64,000 bases of DNA from an uncultured Ruminococcus sp. (GTDB taxonomy: Bacteria; Bacillota; Clostridia; Oscillospirales; Ruminococcaceae), in NCBI GenBank assembly GCA_947627175.1, contig CANQVA010000004.1, forward strand, positions 107,238-171,237, in the 5' to 3' direction. Made by a program: the position numbers and the translations under genes. Shown here piece after piece: positions 17,247-25,595 of this stretch. The notes beneath the pieces were generated by a model. The model was not told the DNA's origin. It saw only the letters and a program-made list of their open reading frames with translations, and searched no databases. How positions within the stretch are numbered: the stretch's first letter is position 1; each line of letters opens with the position of its first letter.

Positions 17247-18581
17247 ATGGAAATTAAAAAATCACTGAAACGTATTTCTGCCTTTTTGTCAGGTTTGCTT
17301 ATGACTGTATCAGTCGGCGGACATTGTGCTAATGCAGTCGGCGAAATACCGGGAGAAGACCCCTATTTTTACGGAGAAAATGAATATATGCCGTCATATG
17401 AAGATAATCAGTCATATGAAAATAATTTCGGAAATGAATATGATACGGAATACGGTAATACGCCCTATGTTGAAGGCAGTACACAAAATACTACAGAGAA
17501 TACTACAGAAAATACAACCGCTTCTTCACAGCGTACAGAGGTAAGAAAAGGCAAGGCTGTTATTGATGATTATGATTCAAGTCTTTCAGGTATGAATTAT
17601 GAATTGTCAATCCCTGAATATACGTATTATGAAGATTTTTCAGATAATACACTTAATGAACAGCAGGCAGAACAGGCAAAGAAAGATATTGTTATTTCTT
17701 TGCGTGAAGGAAATCCCGTTACATCAGTAAGACGTGCGGAAGATGCTGACCTTACGGAAATAGGACACGTCGGAGAAATTCCCGTTTCCAATGAACAAGA
17801 TGTATCTTCAGAAGTATCGGGAGAATTTACATTTGTAACATATGGTTGGGGTCATGGTGTAGGAATGAGCCAGAACGGTGCTAATTTCTATGCAACTTAT
17901 GCAGGTTGGTCATATCAGGATATTCTCGCACATTATTACCCTAATACCTATCTGATGAATACAGGACTGACAGATTATGAAGAACTTACTATAAACGGAG
18001 AACCGGCAGGTGACACTGTTTCTGTAGTTGCACAGATTGTGAATAGGGAAATAGGCGGTTCTATGCACTATGAGGCAATAAAAGCACAGGCTGTTGCTGT
18101 TTACACTTATATTAAATATCACAATGACGATTCCGCCGACCTTCTCGGAAAGCCCGACCCTCCGCAAAATGTTATTGATGCTTGTACGGAAGTACTCGGA
18201 GAAGCTCTCTATTACAACGGAAGTTATGCACTTACAATGTTTTCTGCCTCAACCGGTGGCTGTACAGCAAACTGCGGTGAAGTTTTCTATGCTGATATTC
18301 CTTACCTCATAAGCGTACCAAGTGACTATGATGAGGCTTATGACCCACATTATGGCACTGTTACATATTATCCTGCATCAGAAGTAAAAAGACTTATAGA
18401 GGGCGAATATAATATAAGACTATCTGATGACCCCGGAAAATGGATTCAGCCGACTTATTCACAACAGACAGGATATGTGACGGATGTTAATATTGATGAC
18501 CAGCTGTCAATACGAGGTTATGAACTTAAATTGTTACTTGATTTGAAATCATCAAAATTCAATCTGACATATACTTATTGA
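17247..18581 (+). CDS. secreted SpoIID/LytB-family protein with permuted motif order
   Basis: 444 residues. There is a signal peptide (about 1-30, ending CANA), an Asn/Tyr/Glu/Thr-rich linker to about residue 190, then SpoIID motifs: YGWGHGVGMSQ (199-209) with ILAHYYPNTYL, then EAIKAQAVA (276-284), then STGGCTANCGEVF (from 335) and PYLISVPSDYDE. In SpoIID and LytB the GHGVGMSQ motif comes last; here it comes first, so the domain looks circularly permuted. SpoIID is a lytic transglycosylase acting on denuded glycan strands; activity here is inferred. It is third in the sortase operon, 33 bp after the second sortase. Confidence 0.8.
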   Translation: MEIKKSLKRISAFLSGLLMTVSVGGHCANAVGEIPGEDPYFYGENEYMPSYEDNQSYENNFGNEYDTEYGNTPYVEGSTQNTTENTTENTTASSQRTEVRKGKAVIDDYDSSLSGMNYELSIPEYTYYEDFSDNTLNEQQAEQAKKDIVISLREGNPVTSVRRAEDADLTEIGHVGEIPVSNEQDVSSEVSGEFTFVTYGWGHGVGMSQNGANFYATYAGWSYQDILAHYYPNTYLMNTGLTDYEELTINGEPAGDTVSVVAQIVNREIGGSMHYEAIKAQAVAVYTYIKYHNDDSADLLGKPDPPQNVIDACTEVLGEALYYNGSYALTMFSASTGGCTANCGEVFYADIPYLISVPSDYDEAYDPHYGTVTYYPASEVKRLIEGEYNIRLSDDPGKWIQPTYSQQTGYVTDVNIDDQLSIRGYELKLLLDLKSSKFNLTYTY

Positions 18582-18595
18582 TATTTATGAGTCTT

Positions 18596-18628
18596 TGAAC
18601 ACAAACGAATTTTTATTCTTTGTGTTCA
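18596..18628 (+). terminator. hairpin after the SpoIID-like gene, probable terminator
   Basis: A perfect 10-bp inverted repeat, TGAACACAAA (18596-18605) and TTTGTGTTCA (18619-18628), 14 bp after the stop codon. The T run after it is poor, so it may also act as an mRNA end-protecting stem. Confidence 0.6.
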
Positions 18629-18808
18629 GGGACTTATTCGCTTTTGTGTAAAATGCATCAGAATTTTCTGAAAAATCAGTATATAAGAAAAATAAGTTAA
18701 TAAATTCTGAAAACATTCGTTCTGCTTTTGTACTGTAAATAACTTAATTTCAGCAGTATTACTAAAAATATTTTTAAAAATAGGTTGACAATCGTGCAGT
18801 ATTACATC

Positions 18809-18837
18809 TTGATAATTTGTCAGTTAAGCTGTATAAT
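18809..18837 (+). promoter_or_regulatory. promoter of the dcw cluster
   Basis: TTGATA (18809-18814), a 17-bp spacer and TATAAT (18832-18837), about 115 bp before rsmH. It leaves a leader of roughly 105 bases with a hairpin. Confidence 0.7.
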
Positions 18838-18865
18838 TATTGTAAGGGGAAAAAAATGTTTTTCC

Positions 18866-18895
18866 GCCTGTTTATAAGAAAGTACAGAAACAGGC
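18866..18895 (+). promoter_or_regulatory. leader hairpin upstream of rsmH
   Basis: GCCTGTTT (18866-18873) pairs with AAACAGGC (18888-18895), 14-base loop, followed by TCTTTTA. It resembles a weak attenuator in the dcw leader. No leader peptide or antiterminator was recognised. Confidence 0.4.
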
Positions 18896-18950
18896 TCTTT
18901 TACCGTTTAAGGCATTTTGCCCGAACTCTGAAAGTTAGGAGAATTTATTT

Positions 18951-19883
18951 ATGGTATTCAGTCATGTTCCTGTTATGCTTGAAAGTTGTATTGCCGGACT
19001 TAATATTCGTCCCGACGGTGTATATGTTGACGGTACAGTCGGCGGTGCCGGTCATTCCTCTGCAATAGCTTCACGTCTTGGTGAAAACGGCAGACTTATA
19101 TCTATTGACCGTGACCCCGATGCGGTAGCCGTTGCAACTGAAAGACTTTCGGCTTACAGTACGGCACAAGTTGTAAAAGGCAATTATTCCGATATGAGGA
19201 AAATTCTTGACAGTTTCGGAATTGACAGTGTTGACGGAATACTCCTTGACTTGGGCGTGTCGTCATATCAGCTTGACGAGGAAAGCAGAGGTTTTTCATA
19301 TCATGCCGATGCCCCTCTTGATATGAGAATGGAAAAGACAGGCATAAGTGCGTCAGATATTGTCAATACATATTCACAGCAGGAACTTGCAAGAATTATT
19401 TTTGAATACGGTGAAGAAAAATTTTCACGGAGAATTGCCGAAAATATAGTAAAATCAAGAGAAGTTTCTCCTATAGAAACTACTTTACAACTTGCCGATA
19501 TTATAAGACAAAGTGTTCCGCAGAAAGCAAGACGTGACAAAAACCCTTGCAGGAAAACTTTTCAGGCTATAAGAATAGCTGTAAACGGCGAACTTGAACA
19601 TCTCTCAAAGGGACTTGACGAGGCTTTCAACAGTCTTAAAACGGGCGGACGGCTTGCAGTGATTACTTTTCATTCACTTGAGGACAGGCTTGTAAAACAA
19701 CGGTTTGCAGGCTGGTGCAAGGGTTGTATATGTCCCCCTGATTTTCCCCAATGCGTATGCGGACGTAAACCGCAGGGAGTTCTTGTAAACAGAAAGCCTA
19801 TAGAGGCTGACGAAAAAGAACTTGAAGAAAACAAAAGAAGCAGAAGTGCCAAACTCAGAATTATTGAAAGGAGTGCGGAGTAA
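18951..19883 (+). CDS. rsmH: 16S rRNA (cytosine1402-N4)-methyltransferase RsmH (MraW)
   Basis: 310 residues. HVPVMLESCI at the start, the SAM-binding VDGTVGGAGHS, DGILLDLGVSSYQLDE, RRDKNPCRKTFQAIRIAVN and ITFHSLEDRLVK are all classic MraW motifs. It methylates the P-site nucleotide C1402 of 16S rRNA. First gene of the dcw cluster. The start ATG follows TAGGAG. Confidence 0.96.
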   Translation: MVFSHVPVMLESCIAGLNIRPDGVYVDGTVGGAGHSSAIASRLGENGRLISIDRDPDAVAVATERLSAYSTAQVVKGNYSDMRKILDSFGIDSVDGILLDLGVSSYQLDEESRGFSYHADAPLDMRMEKTGISASDIVNTYSQQELARIIFEYGEEKFSRRIAENIVKSREVSPIETTLQLADIIRQSVPQKARRDKNPCRKTFQAIRIAVNGELEHLSKGLDEAFNSLKTGGRLAVITFHSLEDRLVKQRFAGWCKGCICPPDFPQCVCGRKPQGVLVNRKPIEADEKELEENKRSRSAKLRIIERSAE

Positions 19884-19884
19884 A

Positions 19885-20379
19885 ATGGCTGAAAGTAATG
19901 CGGCTTATTATTATGAAGAACCTGAAAACAATGATTTTCAGGAAGAAATTAAAACTGAACAGGAAAAAGTACCTGAAGCAAGAAAAAATATTCAGATGAA
20001 ACATAATGAAACGAAAAGCGGTTCTGTAATTGCCATTGTTCTCGTTTCTGTTCTTGCGGCGGCACTGCTTGGTTCAGTCATTTATACGTTGGACAGAAGA
20101 AATACCGTATATAATAAGGTTACTGACCTTAACAGACAGCTTAATCTTGCTGAGGCTGAAAATGTAAGATTACAGGCTGAACTTGAAAGCAAAATGTCTG
20201 CTAAGAATGTAGAAGATTATGCGGAGAATGTACTCGGTATGAAGAAAATGGATTCTTCACAAATCAAGTACATAAAAATACAAACTGATGATGTTGTAAA
20301 TATTCCTGAACAGGAACAAGGCATAATAGCTAAAGTAAAAGGCTTTTTTGACGACTGTGTGGAATATTTCAGGGGGTAG
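19885..20379 (+). CDS. ftsL: FtsL-like division protein
   Basis: 164 residues: a charged cytoplasmic part (about 1-50), one membrane segment (SVIAIVLVSVLAAALLGSVIYTL), then a coiled coil (VTDLNRQLNLAEAENVRLQAEL) and a short tail. This is the FtsL/DivIC bitopic plan, and its position between rsmH and a class B PBP is that of ftsL. It would join FtsQ and DivIC in the divisome. I chose the ATG at 19885, two bases after the rsmH stop, preceded by AAAGGAG. The N-terminal arm is longer than in most FtsL proteins. Confidence 0.82.
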   Translation: MAESNAAYYYEEPENNDFQEEIKTEQEKVPEARKNIQMKHNETKSGSVIAIVLVSVLAAALLGSVIYTLDRRNTVYNKVTDLNRQLNLAEAENVRLQAELESKMSAKNVEDYAENVLGMKKMDSSQIKYIKIQTDDVVNIPEQEQGIIAKVKGFFDDCVEYFRG

Positions 20380-20394
20380 TACCAATATAAATAT

Positions 20395-20641
20395 ATAAAG
20401 GACTGCCCGTATATCCGGCGAGAAAAATATATGCCGGAATAATATGTAGAACACGGAGATACAGCGGGTGATCGGAATATCGGAATCAGCCTTCCGGAGC
20501 TTTGTCAATATAACTCCGGACGGCGTTTCCACGCTTGAATAGCGAAAAATCCTTCGTCGTATCAAAAGAAACGGACATCATATAAAAAAGAAAAGATGTT
20601 CAGAAGGCGGGGTGGCAAAATACCCTGCCTTATTCTGTTTT
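20395..20641 (+). ncRNA. candidate structured RNA or leader inside the dcw cluster
   Basis: The 295-bp gap between ftsL and the PBP gene is rich in stems: TCCGGC/GCCGGA (20414-20419 with 20433-20438), TCCGGAG/CTCCGGA (20493-20499 with 20514-20520), and a final 10-bp stem AAGGCGGGGT/ACCCTGCCTT (20604-20613 with 20622-20631) followed by a weak T-rich run, like an attenuator. Base composition is richer in GC than the neighbouring gaps. No known riboswitch class was recognised. It could also be an inserted repeat element. Confidence 0.45.
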
Positions 20642-20674
20642 AGGTCAGCATTATGAAAGAAAGGAAGATTAGAT

Positions 20675-23008
20675 GTGGCAGTAACAAAACATATTCCTTT
20701 AAAAACAATGAAATTCAGGATACGTGTTATTATGACCGGTGTGTTTTTTTTGCTGTTTCTTCTGGTAGCAATGAATTTCTTTAAGATTTCAGTCGTTGAA
20801 AACGACAAATATCAGGCAATGGCAAATGACCAACATTTCGGCACAATACGTATTTCAGCACATAGGGGTTCTATATATGATTCAAAAGGTACACCGCTTG
20901 CAAAAAGTGCGTCTGTATACAAAGTATTTCTTGACCCACGTCAATTTCAAACGGAACTTGAATCACTTCAGGAATCAATTGATAAACGTAATAAGGAAAA
21001 AAGTGAAGGTACTTACAAGCCTGAATTTGATAAGGACGGAAATGAAATTAACACTCTCCCTGAATCAGCAGATGCTTTCAGAAATGAGGCAATAAATTTT
21101 CTTTCCGAAAAACTCGGAATAACTACTGAAAAAGTTTCTTCTGCAATGGAAGCAAACAATCAGTACAGCATACTTCAAGACCAAGTTGAAAAACCTGTTG
21201 CTGATGAAGTGCTTGATTTTTTTAACAAGTATGAATTTATTTCACTCAATGTTGAGGAGGATACAAAAAGATATTATCCGCACAACGAACTTGCCGCTCA
21301 GGTTATAGGTTTTACGTCTGCCGGGGGTGACGGTATGTACGGAATTGAAGCCTATTATGACGACTATCTCGCAGGAGTGGACGGCAAAACAATTTCCGCA
21401 AAGGATTCAAACGGAAATGAACTCCCTTACAGGTATTCAAAAACGTATGCCGCAAAAAACGGCGACGACGTTTATCTCACAATTGATACTGAAATTCAGT
21501 ATATGCTTGAAACACACCTTGAAGAAATGGTTACTCAGTTTGAAGTAAAAAATCGTGGCTGTGCAATTCTTATGAACGCAAAGACAGGTGCTATTTACGG
21601 TATGGCGACTTATCCGAGTTTTGACCTCAACGAACCGTATGAAATCGCTGACTCTGTTGCAATGGAAAAAATATCTCAGCTTACAGGTGATGCGGCAACA
21701 AAAGCAACATCAGACGAACGTGAGGCACAGTGGAAAAATAAGTGCATCACGGAAATTTATGAACCGGGTTCTGTTTTCAAGGTAATAACAAGTTCAGCGG
21801 CTATTGAAGAAAATCTCATAGACCTTGAAAATGATTCTTTTTATTGTTCGGGTTCTGTTACATTCCCGGGTGCTGAACCTATTCATTGTCATGACTGGAA
21901 TGGTCACGGAATGCAGACTTTCCAGAAAGCACTCACAAATTCATGTAACCCCGCCTTTATGGAAATAGGTGGTCGTCTTGGTGTTGAAAAGTTCTGTTAT
22001 TATTATGACGCTTTCGGGCTGAAAGAACGCACAGGCATAGACCTGCCTGCTGAGGGTGTCGGAATCGGCTTTGAGGCTGAAAATATGTCTCAGGTTGACC
22101 TTGCTGTAAGTGCTTTCGGACAGGGTGACACGCTGACCCCTATTGAAATGATTACTTCGTACTGTGCAGCTATAAACGGCGGTTATCTCTTACAGCCGTA
22201 TGTAGTTGACAAAATAGTTGACGAAGACGGAAATATAGTTCTGAAAAATGAAAGAACAGTACGCAGACAGGTTGTTTCTGAAGATACCTCTGAAAAAGTT
22301 CGTACTGCTCTTGGAAATGTCGTAACGGAAAGCAGTGGCGGCAATGTCAGCATAAAAGGCTATTCCATAGGCGGAAAATCCGGTACATCTGAACGTCTTA
22401 GCGTTGACAGCAGTCAATATGGTGCATCTTATGTTTGTTTTGCTCCTGTTGACGACCCTGAAATAATTCTTCTTGTTCTTGCTGATATGCCTAATGCGGA
22501 TATAGGTTATTATGGAAGTGTTGTTGCAGTTCCTACTGCAAGACATATATTTGAAGATGTTTTACCTTATCTTGGTTACTATCCTGAATATACCGATGAG
22601 GAAGTTGAAGACCTTGATGTGAAGATACCATTGCTTGAAGGTTCTATCAGTGATGCAAAGGCTACACTTGAAGGGCTTGGCATTACATATGAAATAATAG
22701 GCAGTGGAATTGAAGTCGTCGCACAGTCACCGCAGACGGGTTCTTCAGTCGCAAAGGGAGGATGTGTATATTTGTACACTGAAAAGGGCAATACTGTTGA
22801 ATATACAGTAGTTCCGGATTTGAAATATGCTTCACCGGAAGTTGCCAATGAATCAATAGAATATTGTCATCTTAATTATGTGGCAAAAGGTGCATCTATA
22901 AGGAGAAGTAATGCTGTTGTTGACAGTCAGTCAATTCCGGCAGGAACGAGAGTTCCAATAGGTACAACAATTGAACTTGAATTTATTGTAAATGCAAATC
23001 AGGATTAG
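20675..23008 (+). CDS. class B penicillin-binding protein with two PASTA domains (FtsI/SpoVD type)
   Basis: 777 residues. One membrane segment (about 16-35), the dimerisation motif HRGSIYDSKG, then the transpeptidase with Ser366 in SVFK, SCN (423-425) and KSG (568-570, in place of KTG). Two PASTA repeats end the protein (about residues 645-705 and 710-775). It cross-links septal or spore-cortex peptidoglycan; PASTA-bearing class B PBPs in sporulating Firmicutes are SpoVD or PbpB. The start is GTG at 20675 after GAAAGGAAG. The structured element just upstream may control it. Confidence 0.92.
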   Translation: MAVTKHIPLKTMKFRIRVIMTGVFFLLFLLVAMNFFKISVVENDKYQAMANDQHFGTIRISAHRGSIYDSKGTPLAKSASVYKVFLDPRQFQTELESLQESIDKRNKEKSEGTYKPEFDKDGNEINTLPESADAFRNEAINFLSEKLGITTEKVSSAMEANNQYSILQDQVEKPVADEVLDFFNKYEFISLNVEEDTKRYYPHNELAAQVIGFTSAGGDGMYGIEAYYDDYLAGVDGKTISAKDSNGNELPYRYSKTYAAKNGDDVYLTIDTEIQYMLETHLEEMVTQFEVKNRGCAILMNAKTGAIYGMATYPSFDLNEPYEIADSVAMEKISQLTGDAATKATSDEREAQWKNKCITEIYEPGSVFKVITSSAAIEENLIDLENDSFYCSGSVTFPGAEPIHCHDWNGHGMQTFQKALTNSCNPAFMEIGGRLGVEKFCYYYDAFGLKERTGIDLPAEGVGIGFEAENMSQVDLAVSAFGQGDTLTPIEMITSYCAAINGGYLLQPYVVDKIVDEDGNIVLKNERTVRRQVVSEDTSEKVRTALGNVVTESSGGNVSIKGYSIGGKSGTSERLSVDSSQYGASYVCFAPVDDPEIILLVLADMPNADIGYYGSVVAVPTARHIFEDVLPYLGYYPEYTDEEVEDLDVKIPLLEGSISDAKATLEGLGITYEIIGSGIEVVAQSPQTGSSVAKGGCVYLYTEKGNTVEYTVVPDLKYASPEVANESIEYCHLNYVAKGASIRRSNAVVDSQSIPAGTRVPIGTTIELEFIVNANQD

Positions 23009-23027
23009 TACGGAGGCGGTTTTTTTA

Positions 23028-24458
23028 ATGAAATTATATGAATTGCTTGAAAATATTGCAGGAGAACTTGCAGAAACTGAAATTACGTCAATAACCGACG
23101 ACACAAGAAAAGTTAAGAAAGGCAGTCTGTTTTTCTGCATAAAGGGTGAACATTTTGACGGTCACACCGCCGCAGTTGAAATGCTTGAAAAAGGTGCTGT
23201 TGCGGTTGTATGTGAACATGACCTCGGACTTGGCAAACGTCAGATTATTACTGAAAGTTCACGCCGTCTTTACGGAAAAGCCTGTTCAGCATGGTTCGGG
23301 CATCCCGAAAAAAAGCTGAAAATGATAGGTGTTACAGGAACTAACGGCAAAACTACAACTACAAATATAATAAAACACGTGCTTATGAAAAACGGTCATA
23401 AAACCGGTCTTATCGGTACTATACAAAACGAAATAGGTGACGAAGTTATTCACACTGATAATACAACGCCATTCGTTTTTGATTTCATGGCTTTACTTGA
23501 CCGAATGGTGAAAGCAGGCTGTGAATATGTTGTCATGGAAGTTTCATCTTTCGGACTGGTTCAGAACAGAATCGGCTCTTCACATTTCGACATAGCACTT
23601 TTTACAAATCTTACTCAGGATCACCTTGACTACCATAAAAACATGGAAGATTATTATCAGGCTAAAAAAATGCTTTTCAGTGTATGTGATACGGCAATTG
23701 TTAATATTGATGACGATTACGGAAAACGCCTTTACAATGAAACTGAATGTGAAAAATTTACTTTCAGTGTACGTCAAAAAGCATCTTTCTATGCTGACGG
23801 TATAAAAATAAAGTCTGTAGGTTCAAGTTTCTGGTTTTGCAATGACGGAAAATCCTACTTTGTGAAAATAAATATGCCGGGAGTTTTCAATGTATCGAAC
23901 GTCACGGGAGCTGTTTCCGTCTGTCTGAAAGCAGGTATTCCGATTGAAAGTATAATATCTGCCATTGAAAATTATAACGGAGTAAAGGGAAGATGTGAAG
24001 TTATCCCTACCGGAAAAGATTTCACGGTTATATGCGACTATGCACATACACCCGATGCCGTTGAAAATATTCTGAAAAGTGTAAGGGAATATGTTGAAAA
24101 CCGTCTTATATGTCTTTTCGGCTGTGGTGGAAACCGTGACGCTGCAAAACGTCCGAAAATGGCTGCTGCTGCTGCAAAGTACGCCGATATGCTTATTGTT
24201 ACATCAGATAACCCACGTAATGAAAATCCTGATGAGATTATAAATGAAATTCTTACAGGACTTGAAAACAGCAATGTACCTTATGATGTTGTTTCCGACA
24301 GACGGGAAGCTATTTATCATGCCTTGAAAATTGCAGAAAAAGGTGATATAATAGTACTTGCGGGAAAGGGTCATGAAGATTATCAGATTCTTTCTGGAAA
24401 CAAACATATTCATTTTGATGAACGTGAGGTTGTCGCAGACGGTCTTAAACTTCTCTGA
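23028..24458 (+). CDS. murE: UDP-MurNAc-tripeptide synthetase MurE
   Basis: 476 residues. The P-loop VTGTNGKTTTTNIIKHV, the substrate motif TDNTTPF, YAHTPDAVENIL and the DNPR signature (SDNPRNENPDEI) are present. DNPR marks ligases that add meso-diaminopimelate, so the wall is probably of the mDAP type. The start MKLYELLEN at 23028 is chosen because CGGAGGCGG precedes it; the longer frame runs back into the PBP gene. The usual next gene, murF, is absent and mraY follows. Confidence 0.94.
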   Translation: MKLYELLENIAGELAETEITSITDDTRKVKKGSLFFCIKGEHFDGHTAAVEMLEKGAVAVVCEHDLGLGKRQIITESSRRLYGKACSAWFGHPEKKLKMIGVTGTNGKTTTTNIIKHVLMKNGHKTGLIGTIQNEIGDEVIHTDNTTPFVFDFMALLDRMVKAGCEYVVMEVSSFGLVQNRIGSSHFDIALFTNLTQDHLDYHKNMEDYYQAKKMLFSVCDTAIVNIDDDYGKRLYNETECEKFTFSVRQKASFYADGIKIKSVGSSFWFCNDGKSYFVKINMPGVFNVSNVTGAVSVCLKAGIPIESIISAIENYNGVKGRCEVIPTGKDFTVICDYAHTPDAVENILKSVREYVENRLICLFGCGGNRDAAKRPKMAAAAAKYADMLIVTSDNPRNENPDEIINEILTGLENSNVPYDVVSDRREAIYHALKIAEKGDIIVLAGKGHEDYQILSGNKHIHFDEREVVADGLKLL

Positions 24459-24509
24459 ACCGTTCGCAGAAAACCGGAAATTACCAATAATCAGGAGTTG
24501 TGAGAATCA

Positions 24510-25553
24510 ATGTCATTCTGGATAATAAATTTAATTATAGCTATATTGTCATTCTTAATTGCAGGAATGTCGGGATTTAAAATAGTTCCGTTTCTGCACA
24601 AGCTGAAATTCGGTCAGCCTATCAAAACGGAGGACGGCCCTCAATGGCACGCCAAAAAACAAGGTACTCCCACAATGGGCGGTTTTATGTTTATACTTTC
24701 GACAATTATAACATCAATTGCAGGCTATTGGATTTACAGGTGGAAAGTCGGTGCGGATATGACTAATCCTGAAAATCACTATGCTTTTTACCGTCTTATT
24801 GCGTGTATAACTTTTGCATCGCTTTTCGGGCTTATCGGTTTTATTGATGATTTTATAAAAGTATCAAGAAAAAACAATGATGGTCTTACACCTTTGCAGA
24901 AAATCATGCTTCAGGTGGTTTTTGCAGTCGGTTTTCTGTTTGCACTCAACAAGTGCGGTGATACTTCAACGGTCATTAACCTCGGTTTCTGGAAAACTCC
25001 TTCCCTCGGAATTTTCTACTACCTGCTTATGATACCTGTTATAATTTATCTTACAAATGCAGTCAATCTCACTGACGGCGTTGACGGTCTGTGCGGTTCG
25101 GTAACGTTTGTGTCAATGCTTATTTTTACTGTTGCGTGTTCTATTCTCAAACAAAGTGAAATTTCATATTTTACAATGGCTCTTGCAGGAGGTTGTCTTG
25201 GTTTCTTGCTCTGGAATCTCAATCCGGCAAAATGTTTTATGGGCGATACAGGCTCAATGTTTCTCGGTGCATCTGTGACGGGTGTCGGACTTATTCTGCA
25301 TAATCATCTGTTTCTGCTTCTTGTGGCAATGGTTTACATACTTGAAGCACTCTCTGTTGTTATTCAGGTCAGCTACTTCAAGTATACAAAAAGAAAAAGC
25401 CCTGACCATCAGGGAAAAAGAATTTTTAAAATGACACCTATTCATCATCATTTTGAAATGAGCGGTTTCGGAGAATATGAAATTGTAATTACTTTTTCAC
25501 TTGCCGGCATTATTTTCGGCATACTGGGAATAATTACATTACTTGTATTTTAA
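24510..25553 (+). CDS. mraY: phospho-MurNAc-pentapeptide transferase MraY
   Basis: 347 residues with about ten membrane spans and the MraY signatures FIDDFIKVSRKNNDGLTP, NLTDGVDGLCG, MGDTGSMFLG and the cytoplasmic PIHHHFEMSG. It makes lipid I from UDP-MurNAc-pentapeptide and undecaprenyl phosphate. It starts about 50 bp after murE with CAGGAG upstream. Confidence 0.96.
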   Translation: MSFWIINLIIAILSFLIAGMSGFKIVPFLHKLKFGQPIKTEDGPQWHAKKQGTPTMGGFMFILSTIITSIAGYWIYRWKVGADMTNPENHYAFYRLIACITFASLFGLIGFIDDFIKVSRKNNDGLTPLQKIMLQVVFAVGFLFALNKCGDTSTVINLGFWKTPSLGIFYYLLMIPVIIYLTNAVNLTDGVDGLCGSVTFVSMLIFTVACSILKQSEISYFTMALAGGCLGFLLWNLNPAKCFMGDTGSMFLGASVTGVGLILHNHLFLLLVAMVYILEALSVVIQVSYFKYTKRKSPDHQGKRIFKMTPIHHHFEMSGFGEYEIVITFSLAGIIFGILGIITLLVF

Positions 25554-25595
25554 CAGAAAAAATTTTTATCCGGAATAAATGAGAGGGAGGAAATA

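Larger units (their letters stand above)
18582..18950 (+). other. 369-bp gap between the sortase operon and the dcw cluster
   Basis: Contains the hairpin at 18596-18628, the promoter at 18809-18837 and a leader hairpin at 18866-18895, described separately. No credible gene was seen; mraZ, which often precedes rsmH, is absent. Confidence 0.6.

Noticed and set aside
18817..19068. 83-codon frame spanning the rsmH leader and start
   Set aside because: It overlaps rsmH in another frame and begins without a ribosome-binding site downstream of the likely promoter.
20257..20565. Minus-strand frame of 102 codons across the ftsL-PBP gap
   Set aside because: Overlaps the end of ftsL on the opposite strand and has no ribosome-binding site.
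20604..20641. T-box leader, because of GGGGTGGC in the stem before the PBP gene
   Set aside because: The conserved T-box downstream pairing and specifier stem features are not visible, and PBP genes are not T-box targets.
22992..23027. Longer murE start
   Set aside because: It lies within the PBP gene end; the ATG at 23028 follows CGGAGGCGG and matches murE length.
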